Of a stretch of DNA of 64,000 nucleotides, positions 45,242-56,720 are shown piece after piece. The DNA is from Dryas octopetala. Taxonomy: Eukaryota > Streptophyta > Magnoliopsida > Rosales > Rosaceae. Under the pieces are notes generated by a model. It saw only the letters and a list, made by a program, of their open reading frames with translations, was not told the origin of the DNA and searched no databases. The stretch's first letter is position 1. Every line of letters begins with the position of its first letter. The DNA lies in contig OY992840.1 of the NCBI GenBank assembly GCA_963921425.1, positions 5,024,501 through 5,088,500 of the forward strand. Direction: 5' to 3'. A program made the translations under genes and the position numbers.

Positions 45242-48200
45242 TTAATCCCTGCCCATGGAAGAATGTCTTTGTGCACCAGGTGGTGCAGTTGGCCTTGGGA
45301 AGTTGTATTCAAACTGTGCACCAGCAATTTGGGGGGCTTCCACATAGGGGCTCTGCAACACCCAATATTTTTTCAAAAATTGAAAGTAAAATAGACAATG
45401 CATATTAACAAAACGAATATACGAGGGTTTCTACCTCCTGCCCAGATTCCCAACTCCCTCTCCCCAAATAGGAGAAAATGCAAGAGATGTAGTTTCAGCA
45501 TTTATTGAAAATTTAAGAAATCCATTACCTTAACCATGGTATTTAAAGGTAATTTCAAATGTTTACTGTCAGCAAAGAGCTGAATTAGCCAGCATTGACT
45601 TTATTTTGTTTTTGTTTTTGTTTTTGTTTTTTTTGTTTTTTTCTTATGGGAGCATTGACAGTGGTTATAATCTTCAGTTTGATCAAATTGTTCCCTTTTT
45701 TTTTTTTTTTTTTCATTTTTTCACTTTGTTCCTCTCTCAATGGTGTCAAATGAGTCAATATTTTTCTAATTTTTTTGTTTCTGGCAAGTAACACCTTGTT
45801 ACGAATCTATTCATCATTAAAAAGAGCATGCCATAATGCATGTAAATCAAAATGAAGCACATGTGGAAGATCTATATATTATTTCAGTCATATCCCTAAA
45901 CAAGAATACCAAATATAAAAAAATAAAAGGCATGACAGGGCCCTGTTTGAATGCTATTTTACGAAATCCTAAAAAGGATCTGACACATGAAATGAACTTA
46001 ACAGAAGAGAAGGTACCTGTGATGAAAATGCAGCATAAGATGGCTCTTCAGGATTTGGAGACTTTGGTGTTTTCATAGGAGAACAGGCATCATAGCTTGA
46101 TTCACTTCCATTCAGTTTATGAACAGCAGCACTATTTAGTGTACTTTCACCCTCATTCCCATTGGACTTAGTCCTCTATATGAATGCCATAGTTCTCAAA
46201 TGCATTAGGCAATTAATGGAGAATCTTCTCAACAAAAAAACAAAATTAATGGAGAATCTAAATTATATCCACAAAGAATCATTAAAAAAGGTCAAGAAAA
46301 CAATACCTGGAAGATTTTGCCAAGAGTTTTCAACCCCTTTGCTCGTGCACGGAGTTCCTCTTTCTTGGCACTGCTGTCATGAAGAACCTAAGATAACCAT
46401 GAAAAATTACAACCAAACAAACTGGATCAAATTTTTATTCATGTTTTAGCCAACTACCAAATAAAACATTGGCATAGGAAAACTACCATCTGACAAACAC
46501 GAGAAAGTGTGGCCTCAATATCAGCCACATTAAGCTTCCACAGGGAATCAATCATCAACTTCTTGTTAGATTGCATGTATTCTTCAAGCTCTTCCTCAGT
46601 ATAATTTCCTTCTGCACTTAATTGCTTTTTCATGTCTTCCTGCAGCTGGATCAAAGCAATTGCACCTGGTGCCACCAGCAAACAAAACAAAAAAATAAAT
46701 AACAGTTTATCAACCAATGCATATATTGGCTTAGTCAGAAAGCTTGTGTGTGTTTTGTAAATTTATACCTTACACGCCAAAAAATACAGAAAAATTTATG
46801 TATAATCCTTTCCCAGTCAACACATATGGATAAACTGGATTGGACCCTATTAATTTGGGTAGGATCAGCCCCGACACCCCTGGTGAAGGCTATCAATTGA
46901 TAATTGAAGCCAGCAATTACAGACACCATGAAAACATAATTTAGGACATGAATGGTGATCACTGAAGCCAACAAGATCTACTAACCTGTTGCTGCTGTTA
47001 CTTGTGATTTAATGAAGTGCCCTTTATTTCTAAACCACTCAGCAATAAATGGCACACCCAAATATATTGCTTTCTTCCCAAGCTCTTTTGCTGCCTGTCT
47101 GGCATATATGTATCCAATTGTATTCAACATATCAACTCCATAAGCTGTAGAAAACAGACAATTTCATTAAAATTGATACACAAAAGCTCAGAAAATAAGC
47201 ATAGAAGCAGTCCATAAGACATCAGTCGCATTATGTGTATCGTAAAATCGGTTCATACACCCTGATCAATGAACTTGCTCAGCACTTTTTTTTAACCATC
47301 AAAAGAGAAGAAAAAAAAAACAGAGAATAAACTATCGAGCATAGTGTGGATGATAGTCCCCGTTAAACAATGTGTCACTGCATAATAATCCATTGACATG
47401 GATGGCAGCAATCGTTTTTACTGAGTTACAGAAATGTCATCCATGATAAAATCATAAATAAATACCTAAATTACAAGACCTCAAATTTTACAGTAACATT
47501 CTTATTGACTTATGAGTCACCTTGTAGTACACATGCTGGTTGCATTTATCAAACACGCCTGGAAAAGATATAAATTATATACTGGCTTAGTAAAAATTAG
47601 AACTGAATATTGATATGTTTTCATAGAGAACAACTCAATGTAGGCCCTGCATGGCAATGCATCACTGAAAGTGTGTCCCAATACAATATTTACAACTAGC
47701 TGGCTTATTCTTTAAATCAAGGGGATAGATATCAGGCAAATCCCTTCAACTTTAACACAATGGAAAACCCAAAAGCAGTTGAAAGCTGCAATTCTTTTGT
47801 TCTCCTCACCTAAATCCAATACTATAGACAGGGATCAATTACCTGCATTGGAAAGCCTCGCAACTTCAGCTTCAGCATGACTAACAAAGTCCTCCTTGTT
47901 TCCTTGCACATATTGGTTGAGTCGATTTTTCAGCGCTTCTACAAGCTTTTCCTCTCTTTCCTTTTGAACAACCTGTAGTAAAATAAAATTTGCACAAAAG
48001 CGACCAATGTGTTATATAAGCATTTTTTGAAGATAAATAATTGCTAGTCCAATACAAATTTGAATGAAAGGAAGAACTACAAAATAACAAACAGAATTAT
48101 TTACTTTATATTGTGAGAATGTGGACTGTTGTCCCACATTGGAAAATTAAAGCCTTGCATAAGAGTTCATCAGGACTTGGGCCTCTCCACCCATTGCTAA

Positions 48201-49317
48201 TTGGTTTGGGTTTGGATGCTTATTCATAATATATTACTAATGCAGTGCTCCGAAAAAGAACATTTATTTTCTAAATGAGTTGTTTCTATTGCATCAAAGA
48301 AAATCATAGGTAAAAAAATCGTACCCGCATTTTTTCTTGCAACTTTTTAGCATCGAACTGTTCCCCATCTTGGAAAATATCTAGTGAAGCCATTGATGCC
48401 ATTGCTAGCTGGCCGATATATTCCTCAAAAAGCTCACTACCAAAAAGCATAGCGAAGATTGCTGCAGGATCAATAATTGCGTCGCTGAAATAAAGGGACC
48501 ATTCCAAAAAAAAAATGTTAGAAACATACCACTTTAGGTTAAATTTTAACAGAGTTCAAAAAAAAAAAAAAAAGGCACACGCACACGCACACGCACACGC
48601 ACACACACACACAAACATGCACGCACACGCGCACACGTGCACACACACACACACACACACCACACACACACACACACACAAACAAACACTCACACACACA
48701 CACACAAACAAACACTCATCACACACACAAACAAACACTCACACACACACACACAAACAAACACTCATCACACACACAAACAATCACACACTCACACACA
48801 CGCACACACACAGAGGCAACCCATTAGGTGTCAGACACCTTTTCAATCCTAGAATTCATGTATTCATGGATTAAGAGCAAAAAACTAACGTTGAGATTCC
48901 TGATTTTCCATTAACGTCATATGCTTGGCGTTGGGTGGATCACTTAACACTTGGTAAGCTTCTCCCAAAACCTGGATCCAATCAATAAACATACTTGGTA
49001 AGCCTCTCCCAAAACCAAAATAACAAATTACTAATAATTCAAAGTCCCCCCAATCTTCCCACAGTAGAACTATATTAAACAGAAAGTAGATAATAAAAGA
49101 AATTATTGGTCTGCAAAAGTGCCTGCGAACCCAGTAGCCCTGAGCCAAGCCTAAAGCAAAGCTAATCAAAAACTGAAAGAACTTGTAGTTTACAATATGC
49201 AAGTGCATGAAATTGAAACAACAGAGTCTGGACATAATTGATAATTTGATGGTCTTGCCTGGAAGTTTTGTGCAGCAAGAGGGTCATTTGGGTTTTATCT
49301 GGATGAACCTGCCTTGC
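45242..49317 (-). CDS. DNAJ10-like J-domain co-chaperone (DnaJ-X C-terminal region), 5' exon missing in gap
   Basis: Co-chaperone that would stimulate Hsp70 through its J domain. Visible minus-strand exons: 49317-49259, 48971-48890, 48484-48325, 47972-47843, 47144-46986, 46665-46487, 46387-46307, 46175-46017 and 45352-45242 (stop). The first visible exon carries helix III with the HPD triad (ARQVHPDK). Later exons give [40 protein letters not shown] and [13 protein letters not shown], then a Ser/Pro-rich tail, matching plant DNAJ10. The first exon (about 29 codons) is not found and probably lies in the N gap. Two J-domain exons are one base short: 59 instead of 60 bp (an A-run at about 49296) and 82 instead of 83 bp (a C-run at about 48922). 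The first visible intron has a GC donor (CAG|GCAAGA). All other phases agree. Expected full length is about 402 aa. Confidence 0.88.
45600..45720 (+). repeat. T-rich simple repeats in the last DNAJ intron
   Basis: (TTTTTG)n at about 45604-45632 and a long T-run at about 45695-45713, within the 664-bp final intron of the DNAJ gene. Confidence 0.85.
48573..48812 (+). repeat. Long compound (CA)n microsatellite in a DNAJ intron
   Basis: About 240 bp of CACACA, CACGCA and CAAACAAACA motifs, including a 50-bp-scale higher-order duplication of 'aaacaaacactcacacac'. The open frames across it (His/Thr-rich on one strand, Cys/Val-rich on the other) are artefacts of the repeat. Confidence 0.95.
48951..49016 (+). 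repeat. 42-bp-spaced duplication of a DNAJ exon edge
   Basis: 'acttggtaagcttctcccaa' at 48951 recurs as 'acttggtaagcctctcccaa' at 48993. The 5' end of the exon encoding VLGEAYQV is thereby duplicated into the upstream intron. Confidence 0.8.
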
Positions 49318-49556
49318 CTGCAACCCACAAAACAAAAAATGGTGAATTTATAGTTCATATACAATGATTCATGAGAGAAGCTCATTCCCTTTTTCTGAGA
49401 CCCATCGGTCCCTAAATGTTACGATGGATCCATACAATCTATAGAAGAAAGAAGCAACTGATACTGATACCAATTCTGATTACCTCTAATTAAATTTTAA
49501 AGCTAATCATCAGAAAATGAAAATCCCCAAATATTCATTCTATCAGTTTTCTGCTA
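49318..49556 (-). other. DNAJ intron sequence left of the gap
   Basis: Non-coding sequence upstream of the HPD exon on the gene strand. No J-domain start (VKETEYYDVLGV-like) can be found here, so the first exon must be further right, most likely in the unsequenced gap. Confidence 0.5.
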
Positions 49557-49756
49557 NNNNNNNNNNNNNNNNNNNNNNNNNNNNNNNNNNNNNNNNNNNN
49601 NNNNNNNNNNNNNNNNNNNNNNNNNNNNNNNNNNNNNNNNNNNNNNNNNNNNNNNNNNNNNNNNNNNNNNNNNNNNNNNNNNNNNNNNNNNNNNNNNNNN
49701 NNNNNNNNNNNNNNNNNNNNNNNNNNNNNNNNNNNNNNNNNNNNNNNNNNNNNNNN
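49557..49756. other. Assembly gap (200 N)
   Basis: Exactly 200 undetermined bases, which suggests a fixed-size placeholder of unknown true length. It falls where the first exon of the DNAJ gene is expected. Confidence 1.
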
Positions 49757-49945
49757 GATACAAAATGAAAGTTGAGGTACTTTTTTGCAAGGTTTCAAAG
49801 TTGGGGTACTAAATTGAAACAACATATAAAGTTGAGGTACTAAATTGTAATTTGCTCTAAATTAATTAATAAAAGACCTCGGACATTTGGCGTTGACTTA
49901 TGCCTACCGCGTTGGTAACTTGGTAGTAACTAAGCTACCGGTTAC

Positions 49946-50575
49946 TTTTTTTTTTTTTTTTTGAGAGAAAAGCTGTTATTCAAAGATAATGTCCTCTTAC
50001 AGTTTTGAGTCTTTTGACTAACAATCTCGCTAAAGACTGAAAGGCGCCAAATCTCTTTCATTGCAGGACAAGCCCAAATTGCATGTAACACTGTTTCAGC
50101 TTCTTCCCCACATCGACCACAAGTTGGGTATGGTGCAATTTTGCGCCTAAATAAATTTACTCCGCAAGGTAAAAACTCATGACAACCTCTCCACAGAAAA
50201 AGTTTAATCTTTGCAGAAATATGGAGGGCTCATATACCCTTCCAAACACTTTTATAAGGTCTTCTAGCTGAACTTTGCATGCCAATTGCCCGTTGAATGA
50301 TTGTTTTAGCCCCACCAAACTTGGCCGTCATCGAAGTGATTGTTTTTCCAACCTCTTTCGGCATCCGAAATACACTCATATAATAAGTAGGGGTCGCTTG
50401 AATAACCGTTTTAATGAGTATTTCCTTTCCAGCCTTCGAGAGTAGTTTCTCCTTCCAACCTGTAAGTTTCGTCCAAATTCGATCCTTGACTGAATTGAAA
50501 AGTTTATTCTTTTCCTTTCCTGCTACCGTAGGTAGCCCAAGGTATTTTTCACCCACTGTCAAATGATGATCTTAT
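49946..50575 (-). mobile_element. 5'-truncated LINE (L1-type): RT C-terminus plus zinc-binding domain
   Basis: On the minus strand, EKYLGLPTVAGKEKNKLFNS...KAGKEILIKTVIQATPTYYM matches the C-terminal part of plant LINE reverse transcriptase. It is followed by a zf-RVT-like stretch (CGEEAETVLHAIWACP-type residues at about 50060-50110), and a T-run at 49946-49962 is its poly(A) tail. The frame is interrupted, and the 5' part of the element is missing. It lies immediately right of the assembly gap. Confidence 0.8.
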
Positions 50576-51590
50576 ACAAGTGATCTAAATTTTTGCTGAA
50601 GCATATGGCTGACTTCCCATAATTCACACACTACCCAAACACCTCCTCATATGTTTGGAGAACTTCATGCATCGCGCCACTTGCTTCTATAGAACAAGTG
50701 TGAAATTTAGGGGCCTATTGGTGCTACTCTCACTCTACGAATTTTGCCCGTAGTATAAAAACCAAGTTTTCATCACTATCTAACCACACCACTCAAATCT
50801 ATAAAGAGCAACAATGACTTATCATTTAGAAATACGAAGAACACGACTTCATCATTTAAGAAGACGAAGGCACAGGCATCACTTCCTCCATCATACAAAA
50901 TGGAGGACGATGATTTGAATGAGGACTTCATGCCTGACTCGGCAAAACGTATCAAATATGGAATGCGACATGCGAAGACAGACGCCATGGGTAGAGAGGT
51001 GGAGTTGGAGCGCGATTTGGAAAAGAACTCATACAGTCGTGCAGTTAAGACTTACAAGGAGTCTAATGAATACAAACTTGAATTAGAAAAGAAATATTAC
51101 GTGGGGTGGACGTTGGATTCAAGACATTTAGGGAGTATGCAAAATCACAAATCAACACTTTCGAATGGGATAAGAATCAACACGTTTAGACATGAGAGTG
51201 TTTGTATTTGTGTTTACCGTTTAAGTGTGTTTGTCTTCCACTTAGTCCTTATAATAATCTTAACTATTATGATCTGATTTAAGGAACATAAGCGCATAAT
51301 AAAAAATTGAATCAGTCACTCTAATGGTTTATCTTAGTTAAACAAACCACAATGTGAGTCACGACGGTTTCATACTATTCAAAAGTATGGTTCCTTCCAT
51401 GTACTATGATACAATGGCTTATCTAGCTAGGCCTATAAGTTGGGTCGTTCATTAATGGTCCCATAATGTCTTTGAAAGACTATTTCTGTCACCTTCATTC
51501 ATTCACATGCATGTAAACAATAATGCAAAACATAAAACTTATAAATTCAAGAAAGTATAATGTCAAACAAATAAGCACTAGCAATCCACA
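50576..51590 (+). other. Intergenic with one unassigned open frame (50900-51277)
   Basis: The + frame MEDDDLNEDFMPDSAKRIKY...AVKTYKESNEYKLELEKKYY is charged and somewhat protein-like in its first 70 codons. I do not recognise it, and no neighbouring exon supports it. It could be a relic of a retroelement gag or of a host exon. Confidence 0.3.
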
Positions 51591-51599
51591 ATTAAGTTA

Positions 51600-54180
51600 T
51601 TCTAATGGCTACCTTTAAGACCCATATCTGCAGAATGCTTCATAAATGTTTTTGGTGGTAACCTTTTCGTGAGTAGATCTGCTATGTTAACACTTGTACT
51701 AATGTGTTCAATTGACACTCGTTGCTTCTGAACTTCTTCCTTAATTGATAGGTACTTCACATCAATGTGCGTAGTAGCTTTAGTGTACCTATCATTCTTT
51801 GAAAAGAACACTGCTGTGACATTATCACAATGAACTCTTACACTGCTGTGACATTATCACAATGAATTCTCAACGACTTAGAGATAGAATCAACTACTCC
51901 AAGTCCTGAAATAAAATTTCGCAACCATAACCCATGATTTGTAGCTTCGAAACAAGTTACGAACTCAGCTTCCATGGTAGATGAAGCAATGATGCTTTGC
52001 TTTGCACTTCTCCATGAAACAGCCCCTCCTGCAAGAAGGAACACATAGCCAAAAGTTCTTTTTAAGCTATCTACACACCCTGCATAATCTGAGTCTGCAT
52101 AACTAATCACTTCAAGATGGTTACTCCTCCTAAACATGAGCATTTGGTCTTTCGTCCCTTGCAAATACTTCAACACTTTCTTTGCAACTTTCCAGTGATC
52201 AAATCTCGAATTACTTTGGTATCTCCCTAGCATCCCAACGACAAAACTAATGTTTGGCCTGGTACAAACCTGTGCATACATCAAACTCCCTACAATAGAA
52301 GCATATGGAATGTCTCTCATATGTTCACGTTCCAAATCATTTTGAGGACATTGACTTAAGCTGAACTTATCCCCCTTATGAATTGGAACAACGGTGGAAC
52401 CATAAGTTATCATGTTAAATCTTTCTAAAACTTTGTTGATATATGCCTTCTAAGACAATCCCAACAATCCTCATGATCTATCCCGGAATATTTCTATTCC
52501 TATCATGAAGGATTCCTCGCCCATATCTTTCATCTCAAAGTTTTTCGAAAGAAAATCCTTGGTTTCACGTAATGAACCAAGGTCACTGCTGGTTATAAGT
52601 ATGTCATCAATATTTAGTACCAAAAACTGAAACTTACTCCCACTGCTCTTTAGGTATATACATCGATCGACAATGTTTTCCTTAAACCGAAAAGAGGTAA
52701 TGGTATCATGAAACTTAAAATATCATTGTTGGGAAACTTGTTTAAGTCCATATATTGATTTCCTTAGTAGACACACTTTGTCTTTCTCTCCTTCCTTTAT
52801 GAAACTTTCTGGCTGTGACATGTAGACTTTTTCATCTAAACTTCTATTTAGAAACGCTGTTATCACATCCATCTGGTGTAACACTAAATCATAATGAGCC
52901 ATCAGCGCCAAGATAATTCTCAACGAATCCTTCTTAGAAACATGAGAAAAGGTTTTGTTGTAATCAATACCTTCTTGCTGATTAAAACCTTTGGCGACGA
53001 GTCTAGCTTTATGTTGTTCGATATTGCCTTTTGAGTCGCGCTTGGTCTTAAAGACCCATTTACACCCAACCATTTTATGTCCTTCAGGAAATTCGTCCAA
53101 CTCCCAGACTTTGTTGTAATCCATAGATTTTAATTCTTCATTCATGGCATCAATCCACTTAGCAGAATTATCACTATTAATGGCTTGTGAATATGTGACC
53201 GGATCATCAATTTCCCTTATGTTATATTTAGATTCTTGTAAATACACCACATAATCATTCAAAATTGTTGATCTTCTATTTCTTTGAGATCTCCTTAATG
53301 TTATTTCTTGCGGCGCCTCTACTATAGGCTTAGTGGTGACAGTCTCATCATGTTGTTCAGTCACTTGTTGTTCAACATTGTTTTCACGTTCAACATTGTT
53401 AGGAACAACAATATCATTATGAACTTGGGGTAATGAGAATTGTACCCTGACTTCTTGAACTACAACATCTCTTATTTTGTCACTTCCACTCATTTCATCA
53501 TTCTGAATGAATCTGGCATTTCCGGTTTCAATAATTCTTGTACTATGGCTAGGACAGTAAAACCTATATCTCTTTGATTTTTCTGGATACCCAATAAAGA
53601 AACATGTAAGAGTTCTAGGGTCCAATTTTTTTTCTTGTGGATTGTAAATTCTTGCTTCCGCTGGGCATCCCCAAACATGCAAGTACCTTAAACTAGGTTT
53701 CCAACCTTTCCACAGTCAAAAGGGGTCTTTGGAACTGGCTTACTTGGAACCTTATTTAAGATATACACAGCAGTTTTAAAAGCATGCATCCACAGAGATA
53801 CAGGTAAATCATTATTACTTAGCATACTCCTAACCATGTCCATAATGGTATGATTGCGCCTTTCAGCTACACCATTCTGCCAGGGTGAACCCGACATTAT
53901 GTATTGTGCACAAATACTTAAACGTTCAAGGAGTTTAGCAAAATGGCTAGAATGTTGCCCTGTGTCATCATATCTACCACAAAATTCACCACCTCTATCA
54001 GACCTAATGATTTTCACTTTTCTATCTAATTGTCTTTCAACCTCAGTAATGAAAATTTCAAGAGCATTGACAGACTGTGATTTCTCATGCAGTAAGTATA
54101 AATAGCAACAAAACCCAAGTAATTCCGAAAATTGATTGCCCAAGACATTGACACATTGTTCATCGCTAGGAGGATAAAAA
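51600..54180 (-). mobile_element. Ty1/copia LTR-retrotransposon fossil 2
   Basis: Minus-strand parts in order: integrase core and C-terminus (about 53690-54143; GVAERRNHTIMDMVRSM), linker and start of reverse transcriptase (about 52723-53682; WVFKTKRDSKGNIEQHKARL), and RNase H (about 51602-52413; SYADSDYAGC and the THIDVKYLSIKEE block). Gag and protease were not found, and no LTR pair was recognised, so it is incomplete at the 5' side. It is broken in a few places and looks old. It belongs to a different copia lineage from the fossil at 15.6-18.3 kb, judged by sequence dissimilarity. Confidence 0.85.
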
Positions 54181-54513
54181 AGGAACCTGAAGCATGCTAA
54201 TTGCTAGCACAATTTTTATGCATATAGTTAATTAATGTTGATAAGAACAAAACAATCTCATTGTATTTGTATTTAACAATGTACAATACAATGAAAACAA
54301 ACTGTTAAGAATCAATTTAATTGCTAAAATTGTTTTGGAAGATGCACCATCTTTTATTTGTCGAATTAAAATTATAAATTACTAAGACCTTCTATAATAA
54401 TAAAAGCCAAAAACCCATTTTGGCCATCAAATAGTGTCCAAAATTCATGTTTGGATATCAACAACACCAATGATGCTGATAGCCAAAATGAGTTTCATAA
54501 TTTATCTCTCCTG

Positions 54514-54557
<44 letters not shown>

Positions 54558-54987
54558 CTGCTTTTCATCAAGTGGACCATGTCAGTTTTTGGCTTTGGGT
54601 ATTAGGGGTGCCCAAATATGGATTACCATTTTGGGTTTTCTCCAGTTTAGGTGCCTTCTTTCTGGCCCTTTGGTGTTCAATAAAAGCCAAATTATACCCA
54701 TAATGGCTTATGAGTTACCTTTCTAGCTATCATTATTGAAGGCCTAACTAATGTTGTTAAAATATCTATTAACAATTTGTGCTAAAAAATAAGAAACATT
54801 TATTTGTTTGACGGCTAATATTAATTTTTATGTTGAGTGAAGGTTAAAATATATATTTAAAAAAAAAGTTGTATATACAAGTAAAATTACTTTGTTTTTT
54901 TTTTTTTTTTACCAATTATATGAATGAATATGTCTGTTTCAGTCATTATGCACTAATACAACATTTCAACACTAAACTGGGCCTAAA
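54181..54987. other. Intergenic with CT microsatellite
   Basis: AT-rich DNA. A (CT)n run lies at about 54518-54548, and 'agccaaaaacccattttggc' and 'aagccaaattatacccataat' phrases flank it. No gene seen. Confidence 0.5.
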
Positions 54988-55047
54988 AATAAGGGTTTTT
55001 TTTTAAAAAGTCCATTTAAAAAATTTACTATTCATCCGGCCCAACTG

Positions 55048-55125
55048 CTACAGTGAAATACTGTAGCGGCCCACTTTTTTAAAAACTGTTGCTACAGTAA
55101 CGACGCTAAGCACGCTACAGTGTTT
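55048..55125. repeat. Subterminal CTACAGT palindrome cluster (family X copy 2)
   Basis: GCTACAGTGAAATACTGTAGC is followed by GCTACAGTAACG and GCTACAGTG, the same arrangement as in copy 1. Confidence 0.65.
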
Positions 55126-55864
55126 TTAAAATGCCTTTTTTTTTTCTTCATTTAAGTGCCAATCAGACAATTAGTACATAAACTACAAAAAAAAATAAAT
55201 AAATAAAAAATTCATAATTTAGGTATTTTTTATTTCATAAACATGTTAAATAATAACCAATATAAAATACAAAAAATCAAGATGAGACATCTATAATCTT
55301 TTACATTTTATTAGTAAATATAATTGTTACTATCAAAAAGTAACAATCACCTATTGCTACTGTCCGACAATAACAATCACATATTGCTACTACCCGACAG
55401 TGGCAATCAAGTAACAATAACAATAAATTAGAGAATACAATTTAAACCTAATACAATCCTTGTGAAAGCATAAACAACCAAATGAATTATAAACCTATGA
55501 CACAATGACAAGAAAATAAAACAGAATTACAATAACTTGAAACTTCCGAATCTAACTTGAAACTTGTTATACGAAATAATTGATTTATCATCAATATCAA
55601 ACTTAGTTCATGATTTTGCAAATTCATTGAATATGGCGGTGAGTGAAACAACCCAAAAGTGTAGGCTAAAAGGTAATTTATTTTGCTTGTTGAAACTTAA
55701 TTATTAGACTCTTGCAACCAACTTTAGATCTTGACTCTGTCATGCAAGCAAGTGATTCTGCAACAAGCAACCTTCTCAGACTTCAAAAGACAATTGAATG
55801 GAAAACATTTCATTAAGAGAAAGTAAAGAAACTACTAAGAATATCAAGAGAGATCAAGTTATAC

Positions 55865-55932
55865 CTCTTTGTAACCTATTGAAAGTCGTTTTGCATAATC
55901 ATTGGCCACATGCTGCTTCTCTGTGCCACTAA
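55865..55932 (-). pseudogene. Captured 68-bp exon-like fragment in family X copy 2
   Basis: On the minus strand, a TGATGCAG acceptor precedes 68 bp encoding SGTEKQHVANDYAKRLSIGY plus KE, ending in GAG|GTATAAC, a good donor. The block reads like an internal coding exon (phase 2 start). I do not recognise the source gene. By analogy with the TRAP-beta exon in copy 1 it is interpreted as a captured host exon. Confidence 0.45.
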
Positions 55933-56210
55933 CTGCATCAATTATCCCAAAAAATTCAAAGCATGTGTGCACAGTGCATGCACAAATTATATACATGATA
56001 CATCAAAAAAGTTGCCACTATCAAACAATAACAATAACATATTGTTACTGACTTGAGGCTTTTGCTTCCTCAACTCCACAATTTGAAAGTTTCATTTTTT
56101 AATATTTTTTTATTCATCTTTTTCTCCAAAACCAAACTAAATAGGTAAACCAACCTAACACATTTCCATTCAGATTTCTCAAACTTAATGAGATTTCATA
56201 CCATACAGGA

Positions 56211-56720
56211 ACATAAAAATTATAGTAAAAGTTTGTTATGTCAAACAGTAACAATAACAATAACAAGTTCTTACTGACAAACAGTAACAACCAGAGCCTC
56301 ACTTACATTTTTCAATTTTAAGTAAATAATTGGCAGAAAACCTCACATATTCAACTACTTAGTATGAAAAAATCAAAATAAGTGAGATTTCATACCCTAA
56401 GAACATAAAAATCATAGTAAAAGGTTGTTACTGTCAAGCAATATCAATAACAGGTTGTTACTGACAAATAGTAACAACTAGAGCCTCACTTACATTTTCA
56501 ATTTTAAGTCAAGAATTGACAACAAGCGTTATACCTTCAACTATTCAACATAAAAAAAATCAAAATAAGTGAGATTAATTTCATAATCTACAAGAACATA
56601 AAAATCACAATAAAATGTTGTTACTATCAAATAGTAACAATAACAAGTTGTTACTGCCAAATAGTAACAACCAAAGCTTCACTTACTTTTTCAATTATAA
56701 GTCAAGCATTGACAACAATA
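56211..56720 (+). repeat. ~192-bp tandem repeat, about 2.7 copies, in family X copy 2
   Basis: Units start with ACATAAAAATNA at 56211, 56403 and 56596 (spacing 192 and 193 bp). Each contains two adjacent 'gttgttactg(t)caaa.agtaacaa' hairpins, then 'agcctcacttacattttcaa' and 'aataagtgagatt'. The hairpin motif has thus been amplified together with its surroundings. Confidence 0.85.

Noticed and set aside
48515-48874. His/Thr-rich and Cys/Val-rich frames
   Set aside because: Both are translations of the (CA)n microsatellite in a DNAJ intron.
45242-49317. Calling the DNAJ10-like gene a pseudogene
   Set aside because: Only two one-base homopolymer differences are seen, both near an assembly gap, while every other exon fits. 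Sequencing error is the simpler explanation.
50900-51277. A new gene encoding MEDDDLNEDFM...
   Set aside because: It has no recognisable family, no exon partners and sits in repeat-rich DNA between a LINE and a copia fossil. It is kept only as an unassigned open frame.
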